A stretch of 27,130 nt of DNA from Lingula anatina (GCF_001039355.2 NW_019775905.1:146517-173646); one strand, 5' to 3'. Counted from the stretch's first letter, positions 16,736 to 26,296 are shown. Translations and numbers: made by a program. Notes: a model not told the origin generated them from the sequence alone.

Positions 16736-19700
16736 GTAGGTTGGGAACTATTAGGCAGAAAAAAGTACAGGTATTTCTAAACAGCCTTGTTGCCCATTAC
16801 TTATGTTCAGAAATACATGATTTCTTATTTGAGGCAGAAATATTGCATTTCAAATCCATTTACTTGCAGACTTAAGGACATATACCCATAAATATAAGGT
16901 ACTTAGTTTGTAGAATGATGCACAAAATGCAAGTCTTAGATTTCTTATTTGGGTGAAGTTATTTGGTGACTTATTATTAGTGTATGCTAAGGGTATTAAG
17001 TATGTTTAAAGGTATCCTTAGGCGGGTTTTCTTGCCAAATCAAATTTTCCTTAAAATGTTTTTCTTCTTCTCTTGAAATGTTAAGTCGACCTGTCCCTGC
17101 AGTTGAATATAGATGAAAACCAGTATTATATAAAGGCATGTTTTAGCCTGTTTTTTTTTTTTTTTTTGTTTTTTTTGCAAACTGGGTATGTGACATTAAG
17201 GAGTTTTAATGAAAACAATATTATTATTCCATACTTTATGTAATATGAGAATCTTAGTATGATCTGCTTTTAACCTTGAAGAAACAAATTTATAGAAAAT
17301 TGGAAGTTTAACATCTCCTTGTTGTAATCTAGGGGCTGTTGATGAATTGGGGAACATGCCTTATTATGCAGAAGAATGTGCTTCTATGTTAGCAGTCACT
17401 TTCAGCAGTGGAGGGCCTGGCTTGAGAAATGTGGTGAGATACACAATATGAGTCAGAAACATCTTCGGGTGAAGATAAAACTAAATATTATGACAAGTAA
17501 TATGTTCCATCTATTGTAATTGATATTTAACTGGATTTAAAGCCACATATAAATTACAGACCTTTGATCAAACTAAGCTCAATAAGTAAGCTTGAAGGTA
17601 TTCTAACAAGGGTATTCCTGCCAAGTTGGATATTTTATATGAAAAGAAATTTTTCCTTCCCCTCATATGTTGCTTAACCTGCCCCTGCCCTTGAATTTGG
17701 ATATTTTATATTTAGTGCACACAGTGCTGCACAGTCAATCAGACCAGCATGTCTTCCTGTACATGTCAGGAGGAAATATTGATGTCATCTACCTTCATTT
17801 GAGGGGGTTTATTGCTTTTAAGGTCTGATTTGTTTTGCAGGGTATGTAGACATAGAGGATATGATGTTGAGACTTTTTTAAATGCAGATAATATACCTTG
17901 AGGACAAATGACTAGGTTAAGTTACAGGATATTAAGATATTGTAAAAAAAGTAATAAAATTTGAACTAACTTTGATGCAAAATATTGTAGGTGACAACAG
18001 ATTGGATGGTGCGTGGAGGCACTGGTTGCACTGATGAACATTCCGGGACCTCAGCTGCTGCCCCACTGGCTGCTGGGATGATTGCGCTGATGCTTCAGGC
18101 ACGCAGCTGCTTGACATGGAGAGATGTGCAGCACATTATTGTAATGACTGCTGTAAAGGTATGCGTAGTTTTGAGTTTGAAAATGAAATTCTGGTAATAA
18201 TCATATACATAGTTCTGAACATGACACTCCTCATTAACATTCAATTTTTAAAAAAATGTATATTGTTGCAAAAGGGTCTTAGCCGCCTTTAAGGCGAATA
18301 TTATCCAACAAAAACTAACATCATGGTCTCACCCACGTGAACACATGAAGACTGCCACGTTCCACACAATCCAATAACTACTACGGTCCGTACTCACTCA
18401 TAATTTTGCTCACAATTGCGTTGTCACCTCCAACACAATACAATTCTTGACATATATTCTTTGCAGCAATTTCTTCAGAGGGATACTGCAAACTAAGGTC
18501 TGAATAACTTTTCATTGATTGTGATCATGTCAGTTGAGTTGTTGTATGCCATCTTTGGTAAAATGTAATTTTAAATATAAATAAAATTCAAAGTCATATT
18601 AAAATTGTGTAGAGTTCACTAGTGTAATCCAGTACTCTGAGTAGTCAACAGAGAGATTGGGCCTCAATTGAATAAATCCCTTGGCTTAAATATTTAGAAT
18701 CAATTATCTACTTACAAAAGTGTTTTTAAAAAAGATAATAACTGATATTCTTAAATGAAAATTATCTAACACTAGCCAGAAAACTTTCATACTGTTAGCT
18801 TACAGCCAACCTGGACGTAGGCCTGCATCAGGCTATATACTGGGTTACTTCTACCCTGCTCATAAATTTATATCTTTATCTTTATGTTATTTAATTTTTT
18901 TTATTTTATTCTGATCAGTTTTTCACTTAGCAATTTTTTGAGTGATTTACTATTTTGGATAATATCCAAGATGTGAGGAGAGTATATTAGAAAAAAGACA
19001 TAGAAAAAAAAGAAAAAAATACACCATTAAGTTATTTTCAAAAATTTTCCTAAAGAGGCCATACATTTTATTGGAACCCAAAGAATAGTTTTGCTGGTGA
19101 AGCTAAAGAATCATATCCTGGCCAAGAATACAAAAGCCAGCAGTTCTTTGAATGAAGGGTGCAAATGGAAAGCAGTGTTGTAACCCATATTTTGTGCATA
19201 TTGATTTAAGCATATTGAACTTAAATGTATGAAGAAATTCAGCTATTAATGTTCACTTGATTTGGAAATGTACCAGTAGCTAGAGGCTGCAACTTAACAA
19301 CTTTTGCCCATGCATATATTTTTGTTTGTTTAGTTACTAGACAGTGTTTCTGCTTTGAACCATTAGATCCTTAGTTATGGGCCCATACCCTTATCACTCC
19401 AGGTAGATGAACAGGCCGGCCACTTCACCACCAACCAGGCAGGCCTCCACCACAGCCACAAACATGGCTTTGGACTCCTGGACGCTTGGAGACTTGTCAA
19501 CGCAGCAAAGGCATGGACTAGTCGTTTTTGAACTTAAACATCACTATAGAGTTGACTGAAAATAATTATATTTCCATCCATACACTGTGTAAATCCAAAG
19601 CTACATGTATTTATCTGGTTCAGAATCAGTGGGACATATCCAAATTACTATAAATATTTATCGCAGAATTTATGACAAGCAATGAACAACATGCAACTAT

Positions 19701-22700
19701 TAGTTTATAAGAGCAAGCCAGGCATTACAGAGTTCAATATACTGCTACTTGTATGCATCTCAACTTTTAAAATTGCTATAACAATGAGTTTTAATTGATA
19801 ATGTTAAACCACCAAAAATTGAATACGTATTATTGTGTGTTGAATAAAAATTAGAAGTATGTATTCTTTAAAGTACATATATGAACAAATTAAGGTGTGG
19901 GATCCAGTGCCATGGATGTCAACATATTCATCACAAGAGGTCACTGTACATACTAAAATACCAAGACATCCCCAAGTTTTAGAACTGAATATGACAGGTA
20001 TGTTACATTTTTTGTATACAATTCAGAGTGCAGTGTTGATGATAATTTTAGTAAATGAATGTTTAATTATTAAAAAATTAAGAGAAAAACATATACCCTT
20101 TAAATTAAAAGATTTAACATAAAATTGTTTTGAAGGAAATTTACTGACTTACGGTAATGATGGGATCTTTTCATTGGGAAAAAATTATCAAATTTTCAGA
20201 TGCATAATTTTATAATCACAAAAATTATATTTTTGTATAGCATTTGTGGTGCTTTTACTGTGTAGAATGGAACTATATATAGATTAGCCTTTTTAAAAAT
20301 TTTGTTGCTACCACTCAATAGGGATGATCTAATGTAAATAGTAATTACTGTAGTTTTATTTTATATTATATAGTTTTCGTGTAGGAAAAATTTACAAGAC
20401 CTGGTATAGTCCATGAAAGTATTTAAGACCTTTTTTTGCAATGAGCAGTTTATTAAACTGGACCGGTCCACTGTGACAGATTGCTAGCCTGACGTAATTT
20501 CTGCATCCTTTGTGCCACCATGAAACTGGCATTGGTCTGGTCATAGACAGGAGGCACAAGCATCGCTTTGATTGCAAAATGAATACTGAATGATCATCCA
20601 GTTGTCGGCATTTAAAGTATTTTTTTTCTCTCAAACAGGGCTGTACTTCAGGACGCAGAAAGGACATTGTCCAGTGTAAAGGGGGCTTAACAGAATTATT
20701 TTGTCTTATGTTAAGCAGCTTTTCATTGTAATGTTGAAAAATTGATTTATTACATTTTATTTATTTTGATTTTTTTCTAGTTTCAGAAGAAGTCCTAGCA
20801 GGATATAACCTATTTCTACTTGAGCATGTGCAGGTGACAGTGACCTTGAGTCACCCCCACAGAGGCAGTCTTGACATTCATGTGACATGTCCTAGTGGGA
20901 CTGATTCTGTTATAGCTACACCAAGACCTAAAGACAGGTACAAAGCGTACTCACCACAGATAGCTATATATTCTTAGATAACCTTCTAACAATTCTGGAT
21001 GGGAAAAAATCAAACTTTGTTTTTAAGAACATTGTAATTACTTATAGATATTTAAGTTATAGTTTCAAATATTTTGTCTCAAAGTAAGTGATTATTATCA
21101 CTAAAATATCAGCTAAGTACAATTCCTTGGAACCATGAATAATCGTATTGATAACACCTTACTTGTTCTATATTTGTACGTGCCACTTGAAACCTAAATG
21201 AACTCTCATTATTGGCTCCCTGTTCTCCCCCCCTCCCTCATCTATCTCTGTCTCCATTGTTAAAAACAATTATTGTGTCACAGTGGTAATTTGGATTTTC
21301 GTATTTTAAGCTTGGATTTTTGGTACTAGAAAATAGCATTTTAAACCTCATTTAAATGCATGTATATGTAGTATAATTGATTCATTTTTCTTTTTATTCA
21401 GTTCATCAGATGGTTTCCAAGGTTGGACATTCAGCACAGTGAGATGTTGGGGTGAGAACCCAGTAGGAATTTGGAAACTGAAGGTCACAGATAGAGGTCA
21501 GCACCATATACATGTACAGTACAAAGTAAGGTATCAAACATCCTGGCCTGTTAACCTTGCTTTCTGTTGCCAGGACCACGTTTTGTATGTCAGCCTGCAT
21601 CATTTACTGCAAGGTTAACCCCATATGGACCATGGCCACATGTATGCAGTTTAATATTCTCACTTACCCCATGGGCCAAATGCCCAGAACTGCAAATTTC
21701 TCTGATTAAATTGCTGAACTGACAAGCGCTAGAAAAATTGCGGTATCCGGGCCATCCCATCCTCCAAGTACGTGATGATTTTGTGTCCCTTCGACCTGAT
21801 GTATTTGACAAGATGCCTTATAAGTTTAGAAAATATGAATCTAGAAGTAGCTAGACTGAATGGAAGTGAATTATAAACAAATGATCTTTCTTTCCCATCT
21901 ATGATCCAAGTAAATCCTAAAAAGGTGCGTTGATCGGGAAAAACAAAAATGTGGAAATAAGCAGATTTCAAATTGTATGAAAACACGTATTCCCCTTTCT
22001 TAAATATATCTCTGGCTACGCTGAAATCTTTGTACTTAAATTTGAATTTGAATAAGTGGGGATCGATGTGCCTGCAATCTAATACCAATCGAGGTTTACC
22101 GGACCTACTGTAAGCAACGGATAAAGGGTTGGTAACGTGGGGCAGAAAATGTACCTCTGAAATGCAACATTTGTTCAACAAAGCTGTAATTTCGCTGGAT
22201 ATAAAAGTAGCGTTTTCCAAGGCTGATTTGTTTTTTCTGAGAAAGACCTTCTCAGGCGTATCTTTAAAAGGAATTTTGTAACCTGATTCAATAACTTCCA
22301 ATAAGTGGGAACAAGCCACTGTTTCAACCCATTTTGAAATGTATGACTTAAATCTACCTACGGGTAACAAAAATCAATTTTGTTATGCAAAACATTCTGT
22401 TTGGGATAACTGCTCAAAGTCACATTCTAATCATTTACTTTCACTTTTGTTTGAACATTTATTGTCACAAGATAAACATGCATTTGTGAGTATAACAGTG
22501 TCTACTTATCGTTTCATTCTTGCTCTGTCTGGCATCAATGTGCTTTTTAAGGATGCGCTTTTTGTCCTCTGAGCCATCTGCAACGGGCTTTGAACTGTTC
22601 TCTTCAACAACAAGCTAACCTTGAGAGCTGGAATCTGCTATCTTTATAAGCTTCTGTCTGGCTAATAAGACCGTATACCTTCCCAGATTTTCTCCCAGGC

Positions 22701-23988
22701 CTTCTCCAACATGTTGTTTGCAGCCTTTTTGCATCTTAGGATTTCGTCAGCGCCATTTAGCTTCCTTAAGACTTGATCGTTCACCTTGTACTATTGTTTG
22801 TTGCCCTTTCTTCTATACATGTAAGAAGAGGATACTTTGTCCTCTATGTTAGGGATATGCTTTTGTGTTAAGTCCATGGACTCGGAAAATTGTTTAAGAT
22901 TGGCGGCTATCATGCTCTGTAGGTTGTATATATCTACTGTTTGGGAGGCGACGACCTGGGTTTTAACTTTCTGGGTTATGATGTCGTTTAGGGACTTTCT
23001 CCTCTGTTAGGAACCAACTCACCATCTTGAGACATCTTGAAAATTTTAGTGTGTCCTGACTGCTAAGTTGTTGGGCTAGAACTGAAGTGCTACTATAAAG
23101 TACACCTAATAGTCACACCTCATTTTTCATTTTTCACTATGTGCTGTACCGTGAAAAATATTCATTAGTGGGCATCGGTGCATTTTTATTGTTGCATCAG
23201 CCGACTCTGAACACTTAATAACTTAACAACTATCTCTGTTGGTTGTGATACCCTTGGACCACACCCTGTGGGCGGTACATGGTCAAGAGGCAGTTCATCT
23301 GATCTATTAGTTTTATTGGCCTTAACCTCCTCAACTCTCCAATTGCTGTGATAAGCATGGTATTGTGTTATTATAAAGTTGTTGGTTTATCTTTTGGAAA
23401 GTTTTACTTCAAATATATAATCTAATTTAAGATGAAGTTATAAGTCTAAATCCATATTGAAATACTGATTTCAACTTAATAAAGAATTACATACATCGAT
23501 ATTTAGTTGAATATTGTCTGTAATATTTGTGGGTTAAGATTATTAAGAAGTATATTAGTGTTTCTCTTTATTGAAATGCTGATTTTGACTTACAAACATT
23601 GATATTAAATTAAATAATTATGTATGGGTAAAGAGTCTTAAGAAAATTCTAATTGATCTTACATTTCTTCCATATCTGAAACTTTACTTTTTGACCAGGA
23701 AACCACATCTTTCCATTTGGCATCTTTGAGAAATGGCAGTTGGTATTGTTTGGATCTCAGATGAACCGTGGAAATTTTGAGGCAAGAAAGAGGTAATGTA
23801 TACAGTCTCTATGACATGAATAATAGTGGATTTCACAGTTATCATGGAAGTTTTAAACATTAATTAGCTGAGTTATTGTAAAATAAAGTGTTTGAACAAT
23901 TAAAATACCATGTGAAAGCTGATATTTCATTTTTTCCATTTTTTTGTGTAATAAAAGGAGGAGAGATAGTATTACGCTACACTTATTA

Positions 23989-24020
<32 letters not shown>

Positions 24021-25223
24021 AGTATCTTGTCCTTGCTGGACATTGACTATTATATTGACCTCCACAACTCCTTTTGTTCAGATGAACCTCAGATTTGTTT
24101 TACTGGACACACCCATCCATAAACCTAAACTCTTGACAAAGCCAACACGCAGTCTTCCTCTGCTTCTCTTTCCTCTGATTTTCCCTGTGATCGCTAAACA
24201 CTCCCACCCTCCTTTCCTCACCATGTGTCCTGAAAAACCCGCCAAATAAGTTTTGATCATATATTTTATTGTTTTCTAAGACTAATATCAGATGCTGTGT
24301 CTGGGAGGTATCTTTATGACAACTTCACAAAGCCTTGTCCACCCCCTCCTGCCAACCAAGGTCCTGAAGCCAGCATTCCACCCAAAACTCTTAAGGTAAA
24401 TGCCTTGTCTCCAGTTTACATTGTAATGTGGTATTGCAGTCAACAACATTTTATAGTATTATTTGAAGTGTTTTTTAACCTTGAGATTTTTACTTGAGTT
24501 ACTTCATAAAATGTCAGCTCATTCTTTACTTTGGCTGATGATGAAAATTCATTTGTTAGTTGGAATGGACTTTTTTGATTTTGATAGAAATGTGTAATAT
24601 TTTTTCAAATTCTGTTTTAGATTATTTTGCTGATAGGTGTGTTCTGCTTTCTGGTGGCACTATATGACACATTTGAATACATGTTTTGTTACAATGATGA
24701 AAAGAAAGCTGCCTTGGTGCAGCCAGGGAGTGCAGGATCCATGGCAACCAGTGGTAGTCATGTCAACAATTCCCATGTTAATAACCCTGGCAACAGGGGT
24801 TCAGAATATGCAAGACTCCTCAGCAATATTGAGGAAAATATCCCCATGGTAGAAATGCCAAGAAATATACCTGACAGGACCTCAGCAGACCGTCAAAGTA
24901 GTTTCCATGACAACAGTTCCTATGACAGCACAAGAGAGGCAGATAGTGGCCAAAACTCACACCATAATTTTAGTCAATATCAACACAATTCAAATGCAGA
25001 CTCTTCTGTATTGTATGACAGTGAAGTGGATGGAGATTTAGGTTTGGGATCCACAGGACAAAACACAAAGAGTGTAGGAGCATTCAGTCAGGCTGCTAAT
25101 ATTGAGAGAAGTGGCAAAGAAACTGGAATCCAAAAATGGAAAAAGACAATGTCAAAACTTAGCATGGGGAAATTTGAGGAAGTCTCTCTTCTAAGTAGTC
25201 CAGATGGAGATGTGTCTGAGTAA
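16542..25223 (+). CDS. PCSK7: proprotein convertase of the PCSK7 type, 3' portion (10 exons)
   Basis: Ten exons join in phase to 578 codons plus stop: 16542-16735, 17333-17433, 17991-18158, 19403-19510, 19895-19997, 20781-20937, 21402-21496, 23699-23792, 24281-24395 and 24621-25223. PCSK7 is a type I membrane serine endoprotease of the kexin/subtilisin family that cleaves precursors after basic residues in the secretory and endosomal pathway. Seen here are [15 protein letters not shown], the oxyanion Asn in VVASGNGG, the nucleophile Ser in [11 protein letters not shown], a P domain ([20 protein letters not shown]), a [14 protein letters not shown] juxtamembrane stretch, one transmembrane helix and a tail of about 176 residues. 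The tail is longer than I recall for the vertebrate protein (about 100). Overall similarity and the TM tail point to PCSK7 rather than furin or PCSK1/2/5. The first half (signal peptide, prodomain, catalytic Asp and His) is not in the window. The exon 4 donor is uncertain. Confidence 0.9.
17008..17118 (+). repeat. intronic repeat D, copy 1
   Basis: It resembles 17594-17706 in direct orientation: 'aggtatcctta..cgggttttcttgccaa' versus 'aggtattctaacaagggtattcctgccaa', then 'ctcttgaaatgtt', 'cgacctgtccctgcagttgaat' versus 'taacctgcccctgcccttgaat'. It lies in the first PCSK7 intron present and is diverged. Confidence 0.6.
17333..17433 (+). CDS. PCSK7: PCSK7 exon b
   Basis: The acceptor is AATCTAG. 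The two first bases complete Gly, then [20 protein letters not shown] follows, matching the family segment after the oxyanion strand. It ends in phase 0 after RNV, with donor GTGAGA. Length of 101 nt fits the phases on both sides. Confidence 0.92.
17594..17706 (+). repeat. intronic repeat D, copy 2
   Basis: Second member of the pair described at 17008-17118, located in the next PCSK7 intron. No coding potential or terminal repeats were noticed. Confidence 0.6.
17991..18158 (+). CDS. PCSK7: PCSK7 exon c (catalytic Ser)
   Basis: 56 codons in phase 0, with acceptor TATTGTAG and donor GTATGC. It contains VTTDW, then [20 protein letters not shown] with the nucleophile Ser codon at 18051-18053, then [11 protein letters not shown]. 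These are the diagnostic subtilase and PC motifs. Confidence 0.94.
18159..19402 (+). other. PCSK7 intron c-d, with a 44-codon minus-strand frame
   Basis: A large intron without a clear mobile element. On the minus strand 18381-18515 is an ATG-initiated frame of 44 codons with protein-like composition ([20 protein letters not shown]). It matches nothing I recognise and may be a fragment of an old element. Confidence 0.4.
19403..19510 (+). CDS. PCSK7: PCSK7 exon d (donor uncertain)
   Basis: The acceptor is CACTCCAG. It encodes the end of the catalytic domain, with [21 protein letters not shown]. Homology supports ending after AAK at 19510, but the next bases are GC (AAAG|GCATGG), a non-canonical donor. 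A GT donor at 19521 (ACTA|GTCGTT) would add AWT and require a different acceptor in exon e (at 19905-19906). The frame runs into a stop at 19528-19530 without splicing. Confidence 0.8.
19895..19997 (+). CDS. PCSK7: PCSK7 exon e
   Basis: With the acceptor AAATTAAG at 19894 the exon reads [16 protein letters not shown], which aligns with the family's IWTSVP-type linker at the start of the P domain. It ends one base past NMT, with a consensus CAG|GTATGT donor. The alternative acceptor (GATCCAG, exon start 19907) goes with the alternative donor of exon d. Confidence 0.8.
19998..20780 (+). other. PCSK7 intron e-f, no recognised element
   Basis: A 91-codon minus-strand frame (20392-20667) crosses this intron but has no recognisable domain and is treated as chance. 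A palindromic GGACCGGTCC lies at 20460-20469. Confidence 0.4.
20781..20937 (+). CDS. PCSK7: PCSK7 exon f (P domain)
   Basis: The acceptor is a long T-rich tract ending in CTAG. It encodes [20 protein letters not shown] and then a CPSGT segment, the beta-sandwich P domain needed for folding of the catalytic domain in this family. It ends in phase 2 with donor GTACAA. Confidence 0.92.
21402..21496 (+). CDS. PCSK7: PCSK7 exon g (P domain)
   Basis: The acceptor is TTTTATTCAG. It encodes [19 protein letters not shown] and a WKLKVTD strand. It ends one base into a Gly codon at 21496 with donor GTCAGC. The following 2.2-kb intron is the one that holds the DIRS fragment. Confidence 0.92.
21640..22370 (-). 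pseudogene. DIRS reverse transcriptase fragment, inactivated
   Basis: A 213-codon frame (21729-22370) contains the DIRS RT signature [20 protein letters not shown], then SYNLKSAY (residues 131-138), LGFTW, a YNSLPF block and YLEDG (residues 201-205). In active relatives the motifs read SYDLKSAY and YLDDG, so the metal-binding Asp of motif A is Asn133 and the first Asp of the YxDD box is Glu203. Homology continues after a frameshift near 21735 as ACQFSNLI...CSSG and then fades. The copy cannot be an active polymerase. Confidence 0.82.
22430..23035 (-). pseudogene. DIRS ORF1 (gag-like) remnant
   Basis: From an ATG at 23035 the frame stops after 15 codons, then continues in a shifted frame with an [12 protein letters not shown] coiled-coil-like start, a [10 protein letters not shown] block, [11 protein letters not shown], and later [19 protein letters not shown]. 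The RKGN(E/K)QQ-KVN motif and the terminal SEDEKK-like block are typical of ORF1 proteins of DIRS elements. Several stops and shifts interrupt it. Confidence 0.6.
23036..23698 (+). other. rest of PCSK7 intron g-h
   Basis: About 250 bp upstream of the DIRS ORF1 may be the element's leader. The remainder is AT-rich and contains a loose internal similarity of 'tttatgaaatgctgatttnacttaa'-like type near 23455-23480 and 23570-23595. No gene was seen. Confidence 0.35.
23699..23792 (+). CDS. PCSK7: PCSK7 exon h (end of P domain)
   Basis: The acceptor is TTTTTGACCAG. It encodes [20 protein letters not shown], the last strands of the P domain, and a basic ARKR end. It closes in phase 2 with donor GTAATG. 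Confidence 0.92.
23989..24020 (+). repeat. (TC)n microsatellite
   Basis: About 15 TC units with one T insertion, in the intron between PCSK7 exons h and i. Open frames crossing it on both strands are not genes. Confidence 0.95.
24078..24260 (-). pseudogene. non-LTR retrotransposon C-terminal fragment
   Basis: The minus-strand frame reads [18 protein letters not shown] followed by [10 protein letters not shown], then VKSLGLW. The GH-(V/I)xR-xG-(L)E-x-TGK(I/V)-xGKRxRGRxR block is the familiar C-terminal end of many invertebrate LINE polyproteins. Only this end survives, as expected for an insertion product truncated at its 5' end. It lies antisense in the PCSK7 intron between exons h and i, next to the TC microsatellite. 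Confidence 0.7.
24281..24395 (+). CDS. PCSK7: PCSK7 exon i (juxtamembrane)
   Basis: The acceptor TTTTCTAAG ends at 24280. Using it rather than the nearby ATATCAG keeps the phase and gives [16 protein letters not shown], followed by a PCPPPP segment and a short Pro-rich linker. It ends in phase 0 after TLK with donor GTAAAT. Confidence 0.9.
24621..25223 (+). CDS. PCSK7: PCSK7 terminal exon (transmembrane helix and tail)
   Basis: The acceptor is TTCTGTTTTAG. The first ~16 codons are a transmembrane helix ([15 protein letters not shown]), followed by an aromatic/Cys-rich border and about 176 cytoplasmic residues to a TAA at 25221-25223. The tail is rich in Ser, Asn, Gly and Asp, with an imperfect SHVNN duplication and a basic KWKKTMSK patch near the end. 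Two [DE]xxxL[LI] dileucine-type signals are visible: EYARLL (24804-24821, also a YxxL) and EEVSLL (25176-25193). Confidence 0.92.
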   Translation: MILLIGVFCFLVALYDTFEYMFCYNDEKKAALVQPGSAGSMATSGSHVNNSHVNNPGNRGSEYARLLSNIEENIPMVEMPRNIPDRTSADRQSSFHDNSSYDSTREADSGQNSHHNFSQYQHNSNADSSVLYDSEVDGDLGLGSTGQNTKSVGAFSQAANIERSGKETGIQKWKKTMSKLSMGKFEEVSLLSSPDGDVSE

Positions 25224-25615
25224 AATTTCACACCATCTATCATCTTATATAAGTTTGTGAGGAAGAATAATTCCTGCAGATTTTCTCAGACCAGAGCAGT
25301 GACATTGGAGCCTTTAGAATGACAGAGCTGGAGAAAAATAAGCTGTGAATTTAAATTGTCTCTTTAATTTTCAAGACTAACAAGTAGTTTTAAATATGTT
25401 ACCATAGATGTGTACTAATATCGGTCTGTGTTTCATCATTGTTCAAATTACTAGTTTTTGGTGCATTGTGTGTTTAAAGGTTCTTCCATTGTTTTATACT
25501 ACTACTCAAGCTGCTAGATATAATTAACAGTAGTCAATTACCTCATTGTAACTCAATGGGGTGTACCAGACAATTAAGCTGATTACACTGAAAGCACTTT
25601 CAGGCCTACCCAACT

Positions 25616-25902
25616 ACCAGACTCGGCACCGAATGATCCAGAATTCACCGGTAGATCAGACCACACTACCCGTTTTCAAGGTGTGTGTCAGATCGCATTA
25701 CACAGTATCATACCCTGAACAAATTTTGAGTGGTGATGCAATGCTTTTCAACCCCGCTGAGAATCGTCCCTATCACATCACGTACTAGGCAAAAGCGGTG
25801 TCGCGTCTGATACTGTGTAATGCGATCTGATACACACCTTGAAAACGGGTAGTGTGGTCCGATTTACCGGTGAATTCTGGATCATTCGGTGCCGAGTCTG
25901 GT
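25616..25902 (+). repeat. long inverted repeat (95-bp arms)
   Basis: 25616-25710 is the reverse complement of 25808-25902 without indels and with three mismatches by eye, around a 97-nt spacer. As RNA, two mismatches would be G-U wobble pairs and one an A-C pair, so 94 of 95 positions could pair. The similarity continues outward as CAGGCCT after an 8-nt insertion on the left. The right flank (25936-25975) resembles the end of the foldback element at 16132-16330, suggesting a mobile origin. Confidence 0.92.
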
Positions 25903-26076
25903 AGGCCTGACTTTAGTGAGTAACCCTGCAGAGTTAGATCAATCTAGCTAGTATGATGGGTTTATGGGAACGCAGCCTGTGGTTGCTCTATACCATCTAA
26001 ATTCTTTCAAGTGAATGTTATCTCTATTTGCATCTTAAGTGTTTTGCATCTCATCTGCTATCAATCGATATATATA

Positions 26077-26296
26077 CTGACAGTCAATGAAAACGCATCA
26101 TTTATTTATCAAATAATATTTTAAGTTCCTTTAGCACATTAAGAAAATAACAGTTTTCGTGTGAAATATGTGAAATATGAAATAGTGGTCAGTCCACTCT
26201 CCAAACAAGTGCATTTGTACTCCTTTGTATGGTTTGAATCGATTCTGGGTAAAAAAGTACAAGAAAGTTTTCTGATGCGTTTTCATTGACTGTCAG
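26077..26296 (+). mobile_element. 220-bp MITE with 24-bp perfect TIRs
   Basis: 26077-26100 and 26273-26296 are exact reverse complements (outer end CTGACAGTCAATG). The left flank is TA and the right flank TG then TATA, compatible with a TA target site with one change, as for Tc1/mariner-type elements. No transposase is encoded. Confidence 0.85.

Larger units (their letters stand above)
21640..23035 (-). mobile_element. DIRS-type (tyrosine-recombinase) retrotransposon fragment
   Basis: The minus strand carries, in the expected order, a gag-like ORF1 remnant (from an ATG at 23035 leftwards to about 22430) and part of the reverse transcriptase (22370 to about 21640). The RNase H and tyrosine-recombinase ORFs are absent, so the element is truncated at its 3' side. 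It sits antisense within the PCSK7 intron between exons g and h. Outer boundaries were not defined; a short inverted pair of GTTAACCTTGC (21549-21559 and 21609-21619) lies just outside. Confidence 0.8.

Noticed and set aside
20392-20667. 91-codon minus-strand frame in a PCSK7 intron
   Set aside because: It has no recognised domain or exon signals and is within an intron of a confident gene; left as chance.
23944-24249. 101-codon plus-strand frame upstream of PCSK7 exon i
   Set aside because: It reads through the TC microsatellite and the reverse complement of the LINE fragment and is out of the PCSK7 exon structure.
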